A stretch of 64,000 nucleotides of DNA, from positions 1 to 64,000 of the forward strand of contig NZ_QARE02000006.1 of NCBI RefSeq assembly GCF_003052515.2, read 5' to 3'. Below are positions 1 through 11,305 of this stretch, one piece after another; the stretch's first letter is position 1, and each line of letters starts with the position of its first letter. Position numbers and translations under genes: made by a program. The notes under the pieces are model-generated. The model had not been told where the DNA came from. It saw only the letters and a list, made by a program, of their open reading frames with translations, and did no database searches. The DNA is from Pseudomonas sp. RIT409 (lineage in GTDB: Bacteria > Pseudomonadota > Gammaproteobacteria > Pseudomonadales > Pseudomonadaceae).

Positions 1-1
1 G

Positions 2-304
2 GAGGATTTTATAAGGAAGCTAAGGATAGAGTTAGAAAGCCAAAAACACTCTGCCAGCGAAGCAACGAAAATGGCCAAAACATTGGCAAAAGAAAAAATG
101 GCCGTACTTGCCGCGCTGCACAATCCAGACCTTTTCGCAGGAGGCAAAGATACGATTGCGGACTTCGGTGACCGCCGGGTAAATTCCAGTATAGGATCGC
201 AGTGGCGTGGAAGGATCCTAGGCTTGGATGAAGCAGTTAGAAGATTGAAGAGCGCCGGAGCAAGCACGACCAAAATAAATGCAAGATTGGTACGATGTCA
301 GTAG
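2..304 (+). CDS. C-terminal end of an Ntox15/Tde-type DNase toxin (5' end outside window)
   Basis: The frame is open to the left edge of the window, so this is the tail of a larger protein rather than a gene starting at the ATG at 71. The segment ALHNPDLFAGG carries the HxxD motif (His codon at 119, Asp at 128) of the Ntox15/toxin_43 family. The family's best known members are the Agrobacterium type VI effectors Tde1/Tde2, which cleave DNA. The following GDRRVNSSIGSQW stretch is also typical. The gene ends 9 bp before an immunity gene of the matching Tdi1 type, which supports the call. The delivery domain (VgrG, PAAR, RHS or other) cannot be seen. GC is clearly lower than in the core genes that follow. 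Confidence 0.8.
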   Translation, partial: EDFIRKLRIELESQKHSASEATKMAKTLAKEKMAVLAALHNPDLFAGGKDTIADFGDRRVNSSIGSQWRGRILGLDEAVRRLKSAGASTTKINARLVRCQ

Positions 305-313
305 GAAAATATA

Positions 314-931
314 ATGGACGAAGATTTTAAGTTATTCATTGACGAATTTGGGCCACCCTCCGAGAAGAGGGAAGTGCCAGCCTCATCAATAGATAGATAC
401 AGAGGAAAATTACCTGGACAGCTGCTTGCGTATTGGGTGGAACATGGGTGGAGCAGCTACGCACGCGGTCTTTTCTGGACTGTTAACCCCTACGAATATG
501 AAGGCATTATTAAGGAATGGCTGGAGTGCTCAGGGATTCCAAACGCCTCGAGCTATAACGTCATCGCAAGAAGCGCGTTCGGTGATCTCTACCTCTGGAA
601 AAACAGTGCGTCGGAATTGATTAAAATTGACTCCGTTTACTCTCGCTACTCGCACGACATTTTAGACCCAACCAAGGGAAGAATCGATCTCGCCGTTCGC
701 GTCTTTTTCGCTTCTGTGACCTATGCGAGTAACGATTTGGATGGCCTCTTTAAAAAAGCACTTCAAAAGCTAGGGCCGCTGAAATCCGACGAGATGTACG
801 GCTTCGTCCCGGCCCTCGCACTAGGAGGGCCGAGCGATCTGGAACACCTGGAAAAAGTAAAAACCATCGAGCATCTAACGTTCTTGTCTCAGCTCACCCC
901 CCTCACCGACTGGGGATTTCCAGACATTTGA
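314..931 (+). CDS. Tdi1-like immunity protein 1 (GAD-like + DUF1851), probable cognate of the adjacent toxin
   Basis: A 205-residue cytosolic protein with an AGGA ribosome site just before ATG 314. The N-terminal half has the GAD-like pattern: FGPP at the start, a 'LPGQLLAYWVEHGW' helix and the 'GLFWTVNPYEYE' block. The C-terminal half (DEMYGFVPALALGG, HLTFLSQL, DWGFPDI) is DUF1851. In Agrobacterium, Tdi1 with this architecture neutralises the Tde1 DNase. Lying directly after the intact Ntox15 end, it is the likely cognate antitoxin. Three paralogues follow. Function is inferred from family and position. Confidence 0.82.
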   Translation: MDEDFKLFIDEFGPPSEKREVPASSIDRYRGKLPGQLLAYWVEHGWSSYARGLFWTVNPYEYEGIIKEWLECSGIPNASSYNVIARSAFGDLYLWKNSASELIKIDSVYSRYSHDILDPTKGRIDLAVRVFFASVTYASNDLDGLFKKALQKLGPLKSDEMYGFVPALALGGPSDLEHLEKVKTIEHLTFLSQLTPLTDWGFPDI

Positions 932-932
932 A

Positions 933-1095
933 GACTTGGTGGCTGGTGGGTACGCAGCCATCAGCGGTATACACAGTCACGGGTAATAAGCTGGCGCATG
1001 GGGCTTGGGTGCAGGACAACGGCCCGAATAACTTCACCGTGAATGCAGAGCGAGTCGAAATAAAAATCAATGCACGTTTGGAGGGATGCAAATGA
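933..1095 (+). pseudogene. decayed toxin C-terminus relic (Ntox15-like), out of frame
   Basis: The 160 bp between immunity genes 1 and 2 is not neutral spacer. Frame 3 from 933 reads DLVAGGYAAISG and then stops, matching the DLFAGG block of the intact toxin. The GGCTTGG-TG-AG stretch resembles the codons for its GLDEA block. Frame 1 is open from 934 and ends in KINARLEGCK, the counterpart of KINARLVRCQ at the end of the intact toxin. Length from the D-L-x-A-G-G motif to the stop is 163 bp here against 177 bp in the intact copy. Its stop overlaps the next immunity start as ATGA at 1092. I read it as an old toxin tip inactivated by indels. Confidence 0.6.
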
Positions 1096-1724
1096 GCGAA
1101 TGGATGGAAGAGTACTTCGAAATTTTCACGGAAAAAGTGGGTGATGCATGCTTCAGGAGGGAAGTGCCAACATCATCGCTCGACAAATACAAAAATATCC
1201 TTCCTTCGCGGCTGCTTACACATTGGAAAAATTATGGCTGGGCGGGCTATGGAGATGGAATCTTTTGGACAGTCAATCCGGAAGAATATGAGGGTATCGT
1301 TCATTCTTGGTTACTGGGGTCGAAGATTGCAGAGGCCAGTACTTTCCATCTCATCGCAAGAAGTGCATTTGGAGATCTTTATCTCTGGCAGGAGAAGACA
1401 TGCAGCTACATAAAAATATGCTCGGTTTACTCCCGATACAGCATGTTAGAAAAAAACGCGTCTTCACTTAGAGAAGCAGACATCCTCATTATGTCATTTT
1501 TTGTGGCATCCGCCCGTGAACATAATGATTTCGATAGTCTTTTCGAGAAGGCACTGAGCAAGCTGGGCCCATTGCAACCTGAAGAAATGTACGGATTCGT
1601 CCCGGCCCTCGCACTAGGAGGGCCGAGCGATCTAGAACACCTGCAAAAAGTCAAGACAGTTGAGCACTTAACGTTCTTGTATCAACTCGATCCCCTGACT
1701 GACTGGGGATTCCCGGACATTTGA
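1092..1724 (+). CDS. Tdi1-like immunity protein 2 (orphan paralogue)
   Basis: About 210 residues with the same GAD-like N-terminus and DUF1851 C-terminus as its neighbours (LPSRLLTHWKNYGWAGYGDG, FWTVNPEEYE, EEMYGFVPALALGG, DWGFPDI). I prefer ATG 1092 over the ATG at 1086, because GGAGGG at 1079-1085 is then correctly spaced and the start overlaps the stop of the preceding toxin relic (ATGA). A 38 bp block near the 3' end is identical to immunity gene 1, although the genes diverge elsewhere. It probably protects against a related toxin variant that this locus no longer encodes. Confidence 0.8.
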   Translation: MSEWMEEYFEIFTEKVGDACFRREVPTSSLDKYKNILPSRLLTHWKNYGWAGYGDGIFWTVNPEEYEGIVHSWLLGSKIAEASTFHLIARSAFGDLYLWQEKTCSYIKICSVYSRYSMLEKNASSLREADILIMSFFVASAREHNDFDSLFEKALSKLGPLQPEEMYGFVPALALGGPSDLEHLQKVKTVEHLTFLYQLDPLTDWGFPDI

Positions 1725-1747
1725 ATGCTAAATATCAAGAATACATC

Positions 1748-2374
1748 ATGGACGAACACTACAACGTTTTCACTGAAGAATTTGGACTTGGATTCAACCG
1801 TCGAGAGGCTCCAGACTCTACCCTTACACGCTATGCAAGCAGACTTCCCAGCCAGCTTCTGGAGTATTGGGAAAAGTACGGATGGTGTGGGTACGTAGAC
1901 GGACTATTTTGGACCGTTGATCCTCAGGAATATGAAAACCTGGTAGACGCCTGGGTTTCGGCAATTCCCGAACTTGCACACGAGAAGCTGCACGTGATAG
2001 CTCGAAGCGCGTTTGGGGATCTTTATCTATGGGGAGAGAAGAAGGGGCACTGCCTAACTGTATTCAGCCTTACTGCTCGCTATTCATTGCGGACTTCCAA
2101 GCTGATTGGTGTACACATGGATCTCGGGGTGCAAGCTTTCTTTTCTTTCGTGAAAAAGAATCACCATGACTTCTGCGACATTTTCTACCCTCTTTTGGCT
2201 AAGCTCGGAAAATTGAAAACCGACGAAATGTACGGGCTTGTGCCAGCGCTAGCTCTAGGCGGTTCGACAAGCCTGGAGAATTTTGAGAAGTTAAAAACGA
2301 TCGAACACCTTACGTTTCTATCCCAACTCATGCCGCTCATGCCTTGGGCGTTTTCTGGTATTGAAATCAATTGA
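1748..2374 (+). CDS. Tdi1-like immunity protein 3 (orphan, most divergent)
   Basis: A third GAD-like/DUF1851 protein of about 208 residues (LPSQLLEYWEKYGWCGYVDG, FWTVDPQEYEN, DEMYGLVPALALGG). The frame could start at TTG 1721 inside the stop of gene 2. ATG 1748 is preferred because it yields MDEHYNVF, aligned with MDEDFKLF of gene 1. No relic of a toxin tail is clear in the 23 bp upstream, and the ribosome site is weak, so translation may depend on coupling to gene 2. The C-terminus (LMPWAFSG) departs from the DWGFP ending of the other three copies. Confidence 0.77.
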   Translation: MDEHYNVFTEEFGLGFNRREAPDSTLTRYASRLPSQLLEYWEKYGWCGYVDGLFWTVDPQEYENLVDAWVSAIPELAHEKLHVIARSAFGDLYLWGEKKGHCLTVFSLTARYSLRTSKLIGVHMDLGVQAFFSFVKKNHHDFCDIFYPLLAKLGKLKTDEMYGLVPALALGGSTSLENFEKLKTIEHLTFLSQLMPLMPWAFSGIEIN

Positions 2375-2488
2375 GCGCGCGGTGTGAAGGCCGAATAGAC
2401 ACGTTCGAGGAAACTTTAAAACGTCCACGAAGCAGATCGCCACGCAACAAAAACCAATGCAAGCCTGGAAATTTCACATAGGCGCACT
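2375..2488 (+). pseudogene. short toxin-tail relic before immunity gene 4
   Basis: Read in the frame of the following ATG, the 114 bp gap contains two stops. Its last third encodes HEADRHATKTNASLEIS, which lines up with the last residues of the toxin (DEAVRRLKSAG...TKINARLVRC). The match is short and partly degenerate, so it is weaker evidence than the 933-1095 relic. Its position directly upstream of an immunity gene is the same. Confidence 0.42.
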
Positions 2489-3118
2489 ATGAACGAGTAC
2501 TTTTCGTATTTTTTGAACAACATGGGACCTGACATCCATCGGCGTGAAGCACCCGCGACATCTATCGAATGCTACAGAGGCGATCTGCCCGATCTGCTGC
2601 TTGAATTCTGGGGAGAGAACGGCTGGAGCGGTTATGGCGACGGCATTTTCTGGACGGTCAACCCGGCCGATTACGATGCAACTGTAAGGACGTGGCTGGA
2701 GGCATCAGGCATTCAGGATGCTGACACTTATCATGTCGTGGCTCGCAGTGCATTTGGCGACCTCTATCTATGGCAAAGCCGTACAGGAAGCACTTTAAAT
2801 ATCGATTCTGTATACGCGCGCTATTCGCTGAGCGCGCGCCCGCTCATGTCAAAAGCTGAAGCGAATCACCATGTCGAAGTTTTTTTCATGAATAAAGATC
2901 GCGATACAGATGATTTCGATGATCTTTTCACTGCAGCGCTGAAAAAACTCGGTCGTTTGGAACCCGATGAGATGTACGGTTTCGTCCCTGCCCTCGTACT
3001 AGGAGGGCCGAGCGATCCAGACCACCTGCAAAAAGTCAAAATTGTCGAACACTTGACCTTTCTTTCTCAGCTATCGCCTTTGAGAGACTGGGGCTTCCCG
3101 AATCTGGATTCGCTTTGA
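2489..3118 (+). CDS. Tdi1-like immunity protein 4
   Basis: A 209-residue GAD-like/DUF1851 paralogue (DLPDLLLEFWGENGWSGYGDG, FWTVNPADYD, DEMYGFVPALVLGG, DWGFPNL). It is closest in pattern to copies 1 and 2 and shares most of the 38 bp conserved 3' block, with three differences. It is preceded by a short toxin relic and followed by a strong terminator, so it closes the array. It presumably binds and inhibits a Tde-like nuclease, but the partner is not encoded next to it. Confidence 0.79.
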   Translation: MNEYFSYFLNNMGPDIHRREAPATSIECYRGDLPDLLLEFWGENGWSGYGDGIFWTVNPADYDATVRTWLEASGIQDADTYHVVARSAFGDLYLWQSRTGSTLNIDSVYARYSLSARPLMSKAEANHHVEVFFMNKDRDTDDFDDLFTAALKKLGRLEPDEMYGFVPALVLGGPSDPDHLQKVKIVEHLTFLSQLSPLRDWGFPNLDSL

Positions 3119-3124
3119 CGGTGT

Positions 3125-3157
3125 AGCGCCTCTGTACAGCTAGAGGCGCTCCGTTCT
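3125..3157 (+). terminator. rho-independent terminator of the immunity array
   Basis: AGCGCCTCT (3125-3133) and AGAGGCGCT (3142-3150) form a perfect 9 bp stem with an 8 nt loop, followed by a T-rich run. It lies 7 bp after the last immunity gene. Confidence 0.85.
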
Positions 3158-3193
3158 TCTTTTCAATTCATTATGTCTTAGCCGCGCAATGCT

Positions 3194-4832
<1,639 letters not shown>

Positions 4833-4843
4833 ATCAAGATCGG

Positions 4844-6847
<2,004 letters not shown>

Positions 6848-6907
6848 TCAAAATATGAACAAAGACACCCCGGACGACACTCAAGAGGACTCGCCGGGAG
6901 ACGAGAA

Positions 6908-6995
6908 ATCTTGTTCCCTACGCAGGCGCTAACCTGATCAGGTTCAACGGGATCCGGATTATCCGATCTCAGCCTCATAGCAAGGCACCCCGACA
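6908..6995 (-). promoter_or_regulatory. TPP riboswitch (THI element) of thiC
   Basis: Read on the minus strand, the region contains the conserved THI-box parts in order: GGGGTGC, CTGAGA, CCGTTGAACCTGATC, GGTTAG and CTGCGTAGGGAACAA. These are the pyrophosphate- and pyrimidine-sensing helices of the TPP aptamer. About 180 nt separate it from the thiC start, enough for an expression platform, whose terminator or RBS-sequestering form I did not resolve. Confidence 0.95.
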
Positions 6996-7167
6996 AGAAC
7001 GGCGTCAGTCTAGACGCGACAGCCGATAAACGCCAAGCAGGGAATTCAAACGCTCGTTAAATGGCGGTTCTGTCCGATTGTTGTAGCGATCCGACGGAAC
7101 TACACTCGCTACGCGACGCCAAAGCCGTCGGTGTAAATGTTGGCGAAACCATTACCAGGGACTGTCT

Positions 7168-8607
7168 ATGCTGCGCAAAATCTCATTGGCCATTGCCGTG
7201 TCATGTGCCTCGAACGCAATGGCGGGTGCAGCGGACTTGCCTCTACCGACCAGAACCGGACTGGTCAGCGTGTACCAGGAAGCTGTCAACAACAACGCGG
7301 ACCTGGCCGCCGCCCGTGCCAGCTATGACGCGCAAAAGGAAATCGTGCCTCAGGCCCGTGCCGGTCTGCTGCCCAACCTCTCCGGCGGGGCCGACATCAA
7401 CAGCACGCGGACCAAGATCGACGAACCGTCTGCCGTTATCAACCGCAGCGGCACCGTGTACCGCGCCACCTTGAGCCAGCCGATCTTCCGCGCAGATCGC
7501 TGGTTTCAGCTCAAGGCGGCCAAGGACGTCAGTGAACAGGCTTTGTTGCAACTCTCGGCGACCGAACAAAACCTGATTCTGCAGAGCGCGGAAGATTACT
7601 TCTCGGTGCTGCGTGCTCAAGACAACCTGGCCTCGACCAAAGCCGAGGAAGCGGCCTTCAAACGTCAGCTCGATCAAGCCAACGAACGCTTTGACGTGGG
7701 CCTGTCCGACAAGACCGACGTGCTGCAAGCCCAGGCCAGCTACGACACGGCCCGCGCTGCGCGGATCGTCGCCAAACGCCAAGTGGATGATGCCTTCCAG
7801 GCCTTGGTCACGTTGACCAATCGCGAGTACAACTCCATCGAGGGCATCGTGCACACCTTGCCGGTGCTGGCGCCCTCCCCCAACGACGCGAAGTCCTGGG
7901 TCGATACCGCCTCGCAGCAGAACCTCAATCTGCTGGCCAGCAATTACGCTGTCAGTGCTGCCGAAGAGACACTGCGCCAGCGCAAGGCCGGCCACGCGCC
8001 GACCGTCGACGCTGTCGCCCAGTATCAGAAGGGCGATAACGACCCGCTGGGCTTCACCAACCCGAACTACACCGGGCAGGACTTCCATGGCAGCGTTGAA
8101 CAGCGCTCCATCGGCCTGCAGGTGAACATTCCGATCTACAGTGGCGGCCTGACCAGCTCGCAAGTGCGCGAGGCGTACGCTCGTCTCGGCCAGACCGAAC
8201 AACAGCGTGAAGGTTTGCGCCGCCAGGTGGTGGAAAATACCCGCAACCTGCACCGAGCCGTGAACACCGACGTCGAGCAGGTGCAGGCGCGCAAGCAGTC
8301 GATCATCTCCAACCAGAGTGCGCTGGAAGCCACGGAAATCGGCTATCAGGTCGGTACGCGCAACATCGTCGACGTGCTCGACGCGCAGCGCCAGCTTTAT
8401 GCGTCAGTGCGTGATTACAACAACACCCGCTACGACTACATCCTCGATAACCTGCGCTTGAAGCAGGCAGCGGGGACGTTGAGCCCGGGAGACCTTCAGG
8501 ACCTGGCGCGCTATCTGAAGTCCGATTACAACCCGGACAAGGACTTCCTGCCCCCGGACCTGGCGAAAGAGGCGGCGAAGAATTTCGAGCGGCCCTCAGG
8601 GCGTTGA
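7168..8607 (+). CDS. tolC: TolC-family outer membrane efflux/secretion channel
   Basis: A 479-residue precursor. Residues 1 to about 20 are a signal peptide (MLRKISLAIAVSCASNAMAG, cleavage near AMA-GA). Two long helical outer-membrane-factor repeats follow, the second ending in the family's conserved GTRNIVDVLDAQRQLYASVR block. It forms the trimeric exit duct used by tripartite pumps and type I secretion. No inner-membrane partner is adjacent, so it is probably shared by systems encoded elsewhere. It lies divergent from thiC and ends 15 bp from the convergent waaA. AGGGA before ATG 7168 supports the start. Confidence 0.9.
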   Translation: MLRKISLAIAVSCASNAMAGAADLPLPTRTGLVSVYQEAVNNNADLAAARASYDAQKEIVPQARAGLLPNLSGGADINSTRTKIDEPSAVINRSGTVYRATLSQPIFRADRWFQLKAAKDVSEQALLQLSATEQNLILQSAEDYFSVLRAQDNLASTKAEEAAFKRQLDQANERFDVGLSDKTDVLQAQASYDTARAARIVAKRQVDDAFQALVTLTNREYNSIEGIVHTLPVLAPSPNDAKSWVDTASQQNLNLLASNYAVSAAEETLRQRKAGHAPTVDAVAQYQKGDNDPLGFTNPNYTGQDFHGSVEQRSIGLQVNIPIYSGGLTSSQVREAYARLGQTEQQREGLRRQVVENTRNLHRAVNTDVEQVQARKQSIISNQSALEATEIGYQVGTRNIVDVLDAQRQLYASVRDYNNTRYDYILDNLRLKQAAGTLSPGDLQDLARYLKSDYNPDKDFLPPDLAKEAAKNFERPSGR

Positions 8608-8622
8608 CATTCGAACCGATCG

Positions 8623-9897
8623 TCAGCGCAGCAGGCCGCCGATGCCGTCCAGCAGCTTGCTCAACGCCCCGTGATTGGCCTTGATCACCGCCAACCCGGC
8701 ATCCGCCATCGCCTTCGCTTGGTCGGGCTGCTCGATCAAACCCTGCACCGCCGCTGCCAGGCCCACCGCGTCGCTCGCCTCCTTCAAAGCCCCCGCATTG
8801 CGCAGCAACGCGGCGATTTCAAGAAAGTTGAACAGGTGCGGACCGCTCAGGACAGGCTTGTCCAGCGCAGCAGGCTCCAGGAGATTGTGCCCACCGTTAG
8901 GCACCAGACTTCCACCCACGAAGGCGATGTCAGCCAGTGCGTAGAGAAACAGCAATTCGCCCATGGTGTCACCGACCAGCACCGCTGTCTCGCGGGTGAC
9001 CGGCTCACCGGAGGATCGACGCACGCCGGTAAAGCCTTGCTGGCGGACCAATTCATACACGCTGTCGAAGCGTTCGGGATGGCGCGGCACCAGTATCAGC
9101 AGCGCGTCTGGATGATGCGCCAATACTTGGCGATGGGCGGACAAGACCACCTCATCCTCACCGGCGTGGGTACTCGCAGCAATCCAGACGGGGCGATCGA
9201 GGGTCTGCCAATCGGCGCGTTGCCGGGCGGCGCGGCTGAGCAATTGCGGGTCAATGGTGAGATCGAATTTGATCGAACCCGTGACCTGCACGCATTCCGG
9301 ATGTGCGCCCAGGTCGCGAAAACGCTGCGCCTCGGTTTCGGTTTGCACGGCGATCAGGCTCATTTCTGCCAGCATGGGCCGTGTGAGCCGCGCGAACTTT
9401 GCGTAACCCCGTGCTGAGCGCTCCGATAGACGCGCATTGGCCAACACGGTGGGAATGCCGCGCTTGGCGCATTGATGAATGTGATTGGGCCACAGCTCGG
9501 TCTCCATGATCACCCCGATCTTTGGCCGTACGTGATCGAGAAATCGGGCGGCCGCCCAGGGAAAATCATAGGGCAGATAGCAGTGCTGCACTCGGGGTTC
9601 GTTGGCGAACATCGAGCGGATGCGTTCCGAGCCTGTGGGTGTCATGCAGGTAATGGTCAGCGGCAGGTGTGGATAACGCGCCAGAAGCGCGCGCACCATC
9701 GGTGCCGCCGCGATGCTTTCGCCCACCGAGACGGCGTGAACCCAGATGCCGCCCTGCTGCATCATTGGAAGTCCGCGGGCGAAACGCTCGCCGATACGCT
9801 GCGCGTAAGCGGGCGCTTTGCGGGCTCGAAGCCACAGACGCAAGGCAATCAGCGGCAGCCCAAGATGAAACAGCAGTGTGTAGAGCGTTCTATTCAT
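8623..9897 (-). CDS. waaA: 3-deoxy-D-manno-octulosonic acid (Kdo) transferase
   Basis: A 424-residue GT30 enzyme that transfers Kdo from CMP-Kdo onto lipid IVA at the inner membrane, the first step of core LPS. An N-terminal hydrophobic anchor (LYTLLFHLGLPLIALRLWL) precedes the GT-B fold. The HAVSVGE motif and the late DTMGELLFLYALADIAFVGGSL segment are characteristic. Start MNRTLYTLL at 9897 is chosen over the longer frame to 9957. It lies 14 bp downstream of the LysR gene on the same strand. Confidence 0.95.
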   Translation of the reverse strand: MNRTLYTLLFHLGLPLIALRLWLRARKAPAYAQRIGERFARGLPMMQQGGIWVHAVSVGESIAAAPMVRALLARYPHLPLTITCMTPTGSERIRSMFANEPRVQHCYLPYDFPWAAARFLDHVRPKIGVIMETELWPNHIHQCAKRGIPTVLANARLSERSARGYAKFARLTRPMLAEMSLIAVQTETEAQRFRDLGAHPECVQVTGSIKFDLTIDPQLLSRAARQRADWQTLDRPVWIAASTHAGEDEVVLSAHRQVLAHHPDALLILVPRHPERFDSVYELVRQQGFTGVRRSSGEPVTRETAVLVGDTMGELLFLYALADIAFVGGSLVPNGGHNLLEPAALDKPVLSGPHLFNFLEIAALLRNAGALKEASDAVGLAAAVQGLIEQPDQAKAMADAGLAVIKANHGALSKLLDGIGGLLR

Positions 9898-9911
9898 GGG
9901 CGCGGAGTCTA

Positions 9912-10796
9912 TCAGCCAATGGCCTTCAGGTGATGGGTGAAACATTCGGCCAGCCATTGAGCAGCAGGCCCCAATGGCTCATCGCGGCGCCAGACCATTT
10001 CGACCACCAACGCCGGAGGTGTCCATTCGCTGCTCAACTCGATCATCTGATTCTGATACGCCGGGTACTGAACGACATGGCGCGGCAACCAGGCCCAGCC
10101 CAGTCCACGCATCAGCAATTCGGCCATGACGTAGAAGCTGTCAGCGCGCCATATCTGCGGGCTGACCGGCTCCCCGCCAGGGTAACCACTCTGCTGAGGG
10201 GCGATGAGCAATTGACGGTGCCGGGCAAGTTGCTGGCGAGTGACCATCGGCTCGTGGGCCAGGGGGTGATTGGTGGCGCACACCGTGACCATTTCCACGC
10301 TGCCCAGCACCCGACGCTCGAGCGCATCCGGCATCTGTTCATGATGGAACAGTAGACCGAGGTCAGCGCGACGCTCCACCAGTTTGCGGGCCACATCCCC
10401 TTGGGCACCGCTGGCCAGTTGCACCTCGACGCTGGGGAATCGCTGGTCCAATTTGTCCAGACTATCGAGCACTGGCTGATAGGGCATCGCCTCGTCGTGA
10501 GCCAGGCGCAGACGCGCCTCCTGCCCACGCATCAGCGCCAACGCCCGGCCTTCCAGCCGATCACACTGGCGCAATAATTCCCGCGCTTCTTCCAGCAGGG
10601 CGCTGCCCGCCTCGGTCAATCGGGGCTGACGGCCGCTGCTCCGGTCAAACAAGCTGACGCCCAAATCGGTTTCCAGCAGGGCAATCGCACTGCTGACCGC
10701 TGACTGGGCGCGCTTCGCATCACGCGCTACGGCCGAGAACGAGCGTTGCTCGGCTACGCCGACGAACAACCGGATCTGCTCCAGACTCCATTGCAT
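9912..10796 (-). CDS. LysR-family transcriptional regulator
   Basis: About 294 residues. The N-terminal winged helix-turn-helix (residues 1-60, LRLFVGVAEQ-like start, SFSAVARDAKRAQSAVSSAI) is followed by a periplasmic-binding-like effector domain. Start MQWSLEQIRLF at 10796 fits LysR family lengths. It is divergent from the small multidrug resistance gene at 10904, with a 15 bp palindrome in the shared promoter region, so it probably controls that gene and itself. The inducer is unknown. Confidence 0.88.
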   Translation of the reverse strand: MQWSLEQIRLFVGVAEQRSFSAVARDAKRAQSAVSSAIALLETDLGVSLFDRSSGRQPRLTEAGSALLEEARELLRQCDRLEGRALALMRGQEARLRLAHDEAMPYQPVLDSLDKLDQRFPSVEVQLASGAQGDVARKLVERRADLGLLFHHEQMPDALERRVLGSVEMVTVCATNHPLAHEPMVTRQQLARHRQLLIAPQQSGYPGGEPVSPQIWRADSFYVMAELLMRGLGWAWLPRHVVQYPAYQNQMIELSSEWTPPALVVEMVWRRDEPLGPAAQWLAECFTHHLKAIG

Positions 10797-10824
10797 GTCG
10801 CTCAACCTATCGATTCGGGAGATA

Positions 10825-10839
10825 GGTAATGACTTTACC
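10825..10839. promoter_or_regulatory. candidate LysR operator
   Basis: GGTAA-TGACT-TTACC is a perfect 5+5 palindrome midway between the divergent lysR and SMR genes. Partly matching flanks (AGATAG / ATCTAT) extend it. The position fits a LysR recognition box. Confidence 0.45.
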
Positions 10840-10903
10840 CCATCTATACAGCCTCTAAAATCCTCAGCCATCGAAGGGTGTATTTGCCAAGAGGATTTTC
10901 ACC

Positions 10904-11236
10904 ATGTCCGCCTATTACCTGCTCGCGATTGCCATTTGTGCAGAAGTCATCGGGACCGTTTCCATGAAAGCCGTCAAGGGGCTGAGCACCCCTCTGCCCT
11001 TGCTGCTGGTCATTGTGGGCTATGCGACGGCGTTCTGGATGCTGACGCTGGTGGTGCGCACGATTCCAGTGGGCGTGGCTTACGCGGTCTGGGCAGGCAT
11101 GGGCATTGTGATGGTGAGCATTGCCGCGCTGATCATCTACGGCCAGAAGCTCGACCTGCCAGCGATTGGGGGCATGGCGATGATTGTGGCTGGCGTGGTG
11201 GTGATTCAGTTGTTCTCGAAAACGGCCGGCCATTGA
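10904..11236 (+). CDS. small multidrug resistance (SMR/EmrE-type) efflux protein
   Basis: A 110-residue protein with four transmembrane helices. It keeps the essential glutamate in helix 1 (AICAEVIGTVSMK, Glu14) that binds protons and cationic drugs, and the YAVWAGMG block in helix 3. It works as an inner-membrane dimer exchanging protons for quaternary ammonium compounds. AGAGGA upstream fits ATG 10904. The GDX/guanidinium subgroup cannot be excluded, but the pattern looks closer to EmrE/QacE. Confidence 0.9.
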   Translation: MSAYYLLAIAICAEVIGTVSMKAVKGLSTPLPLLLVIVGYATAFWMLTLVVRTIPVGVAYAVWAGMGIVMVSIAALIIYGQKLDLPAIGGMAMIVAGVVVIQLFSKTAGH

Positions 11237-11305
11237 GGCAATCGTTTAAAAGCGGCCCAGAAAAGCAGCATAATGGCGCGATTCGTTTCGCCATTTGAGG
11301 TTTCC

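Noticed and set aside
1721..1747. TTG start for immunity gene 3
   Set aside because: ATG 1748 aligns with the paralogue starts; the extra nine codons have no counterpart.
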